Of a stretch of 7,376 bases of DNA, positions 5,972-7,376 are shown piece after piece (the first letter of the stretch is position 1; every line of letters starts with the position of its first letter). Both the position numbers and the translations under genes were made by a program. The stretch is from Candidatus Stercoripulliclostridium merdigallinarum (lineage in GTDB: Bacteria > Bacillota > Clostridia > Christensenellales > DTU072). The DNA lies in assembly GCA_018714575.1 (NCBI GenBank), contig DVNF01000164.1:1-7376 (forward strand), given 5' to 3'. A model generated the notes under the pieces. That model saw nothing but the letters and a program-made list of their open reading frames with translations. It searched no databases and was not told the origin of the DNA.

Positions 5972-6805
5972 TTAATCCGTGTTTTCGGTATCGTTTTCGT
6001 GACTTTCTGTCACATTTCCCATTACATTTTCCACTATATTTTCCACTATGTTTTCCGCCGTGCGTTCAGGCGCGGGATCCGCCACAGCCGCTACGCCCTT
6101 GCCTGTAGAAAAACAGGAATCGGTCCCGAGATCGGACACTTCCAAAGCGTTGATCTTGCCGTCCTTTATCGCAATTATGCGATTACCGAACGCGGCGTTG
6201 AATTCGGAGTGCGTGACTTGTACTATCGTCGCGGACATTTCGCTGTTTATACGCTTCAACAGGCGCATGATCTCCAGGCTGGACTTACTGTCCAGGTTGC
6301 CCGTAGGCTCGTCCAACAATATGACTTCGGGGTCGAATACAAGCCCGCGAGCTATTGCAACGCGCTGTTGTTCGCCGCCTGACATTTTACCGGGAAGCTT
6401 TTTAGCGCAATCCGCTATACCCAGATATTCCATTAAATCGGCGGCTTTTTTGCGTTGCTCCGCGGTCACTCTGCCCGAAAGCATTATCGGCAACAAGACG
6501 TTTTCTTCGGCTGTCAGGTACGGCGCAAGGTTAAAAAATTGGAATACGAAACCTATCTTCGTGCGGCGCAGGACTGCCAACTGTTTTTCGCCGGCAGAGC
6601 TGATACATTCGTCGCCCAAATAAACTTTTCCCGAAGTCGGTCTGTCGATGCCGCCCAGAATGGTCAGCAGAGTAGACTTGCCCGAACCGGAGGAACCGAC
6701 GATCGAAACGAAATCGCCCTTGTATATTTCCAGGTCTACTTCGTGCAGAACCTGTTGTTCGCCAAAGGATTTGCAAACCTTTTCAGTCCTTAAAACCGTA
6801 CTCAT
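5972..6805 (-). CDS. ABC transporter ATP-binding protein (LolD/MacB/YbbA type)
   Basis: This is the cytoplasmic ATPase that should drive the adjacent FtsX-type permease. All motor motifs are intact: Walker A GSSGSGKST at 37-45, Q-loop Gln89 (VFQFFNL), signature SGGEQQR at 142-148, and Walker B VILLDEPTGNLD at 161-172 with catalytic Glu166. The switch His199 lies in QVTHS. PTGNLDS and FNLAPYLTAEENV are typical of the LolD/MacB/FtsE-like subgroup. The ATPase domain ends near residue 225. The protein continues to 277, whereas relatives are usually about 220-240 residues. The extra tail has no recognised domain and ends in a degenerate four-residue repeat (AEN-IVEN-IVEN-VMGN-VTES), acidic and Asn-rich. 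I chose the ATG at 6803-6805 because GGGAGG lies 5 nt upstream. A nearer ATG (6808-6810) meets a stop after two codons. The gene begins 15 nt after the stop of the preceding gene, so the three genes are probably cotranscribed. Confidence 0.95.
   Translation of the reverse strand: MSTVLRTEKVCKSFGEQQVLHEVDLEIYKGDFVSIVGSSGSGKSTLLTILGGIDRPTSGKVYLGDECISSAGEKQLAVLRRTKIGFVFQFFNLAPYLTAEENVLLPIMLSGRVTAEQRKKAADLMEYLGIADCAKKLPGKMSGGEQQRVAIARGLVFDPEVILLDEPTGNLDSKSSLEIMRLLKRINSEMSATIVQVTHSEFNAAFGNRIIAIKDGKINALEVSDLGTDSCFSTGKGVAAVADPAPERTAENIVENIVENVMGNVTESHENDTENTD
6002..6061 (-). repeat. 12-bp tandem repeat in the 3' end of the ATPase gene
   Basis: Five consecutive 12-bp units lie in frame. Two are identical (ATAGTGGAAAAT at 6038-6049 and 6026-6037). 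They are flanked by diverged copies ACGGCGGAAAAC (6050-6061), GTAATGGGAAAT (6014-6025) and GTGACAGAAAGT (6002-6013). They encode the four-residue repeat at residues 249-268. The next codons (HENDTENT) look like further decayed copies. The two exact units suggest recent duplication by strand slippage; because each unit is four codons, gain or loss keeps the frame. Confidence 0.8.
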
Positions 6806-6810
6806 TTCAT

Positions 6811-6816
6811 CCTCCC
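6811..6816 (-). promoter_or_regulatory. Strong ribosome binding site of the ABC ATPase
   Basis: The minus strand reads GGGAGG with 5 nt before the ATG at 6803-6805. It discriminates against the ATG at 6808-6810, which directly abuts the site and is followed by AAA TGA. Confidence 0.75.
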
Positions 6817-6820
6817 GGAA

Positions 6821-7376
6821 TTAATTATTGGTCGTGACGTCGTCGGCTGCCGCCGTTACCACGTCGTAAATTACGTTTGCGACAAACGTCGAAGCGAATA
6901 TATCCAAGCCCCCGGACAGTTTTCCGGAATCTATCAGCGCCTCTGCAAAGTCGCCGAAAGCCGCTATACTTCCTCTGTCGGCAGCGGAAAGAGTCGCCAC
7001 GTCTTCCGCAGTTACCGCCGTTATCCGCGAAATTTCGACTGCGGTATCGAACAGGTATTGCAATTCGTTCTTAGAAACGAATTCCCTGTCCTCGTGTTCC
7101 AGTCCCGACAGCTTTTCAAACAAAACGGCAAGCTTTTCGGCGGCTTCGGCAGAATTACCTATGCCGTTTTCCGCGTTGTATGCGCGCGTCAATCCCGCGT
7201 TCAAACACTTAGCGATCTGTAACGTATAAAAATCCCGATACAGCGCGATTTCCGCCTCGTCTGTGGCGGTAGTCGCATAATATACCGCGTCGAACATGGG
7301 GGTATCGGACGCAAGTAACGCCCCTGTCGCAACTTCCAACAAAAACTCGGTTACGGTATCGGCGTTTTCCATGACG
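6821..7376 (-). CDS. Unidentified Ala-rich acidic protein, C-terminal part (partial)
   Basis: The frame is open from the window edge to a TAA at 6821-6823 and gives at least 183 residues from the first visible Met (7370-7372). The codon before that Met (GTC) is still open and no ribosome site is visible, so the true start probably lies beyond 7376. I do not recognise a family. The visible part is rich in Ala, Asp, Glu and Thr and looks mainly helical, with amphipathic segments such as AEKLAVLFEKLSGL and FGDFAEALIDSGKLSGGLDI. It has one Cys, no clear membrane helix, and ends in the polar tail DDVTTNN. The stop lies 15 nt before the ABC ATPase start, so it very likely belongs to the same transcript and may be a partner of that transporter. 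It could be the end of a larger surface or secreted helical protein, but that is a guess. Confidence 0.7.
   Translation of the reverse strand, partial: VMENADTVTEFLLEVATGALLASDTPMFDAVYYATTATDEAEIALYRDFYTLQIAKCLNAGLTRAYNAENGIGNSAEAAEKLAVLFEKLSGLEHEDREFVSKNELQYLFDTAVEISRITAVTAEDVATLSAADRGSIAAFGDFAEALIDSGKLSGGLDIFASTFVANVIYDVVTAAADDVTTNN

Overview
The window is a compact, entirely minus-strand stretch of a bacterial chromosome with balanced to slightly low GC. Strong AGGAGG-type ribosome sites, the YbbA/YbbP-type ABC pair and short intergenic gaps fit a Gram-positive, clostridia-like bacterium. That assignment is an inference, because no rRNA or other decisive marker lies here. In transcription order (right to left) there are two apparent transcription units.

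Unit A (7376 down to 3330) starts outside the window. It holds the C-terminal part of an unrecognised Ala-rich, acidic protein (6821-7376), a LolD/MacB/YbbA-type ABC ATPase (5972-6805), and a large two-FtsX-domain permease with about ten membrane helices (3330-5894). The ATPase and permease should form one exporter or mechanotransmission-type ABC complex. Its substrate cannot be read from the sequence. The ATPase has an unusual C-terminal tail built on a 12-bp tandem repeat.

Unit B (about 3290 down to 150) starts at a candidate promoter between the permease and tyrS. It contains tyrS (tyrosyl-tRNA synthetase), a YigZ/IMPACT-family protein and ilvE (branched-chain aminotransferase), packed with a 1-nt overlap and a 4-nt gap. 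A hairpin plus T-run downstream of ilvE closes the unit. The short tyrS leader can fold so that the Shine-Dalgarno sequence is paired; there is no room for a T-box.

The left end (1-240) has no convincing gene. It carries the ilvE terminator, an 18-bp perfect inverted repeat that brackets that terminator, and a small structured segment at the edge. No intergenic stretch exceeds 300 bases. I found no tRNA, rRNA, CRISPR array, insertion sequence or phage gene. The window reads mainly as ordinary housekeeping DNA; the points worth a second look are the bracketed terminator, the tyrS leader hairpin, the repeat tail of the ATPase and the unidentified partner of the ABC pair.
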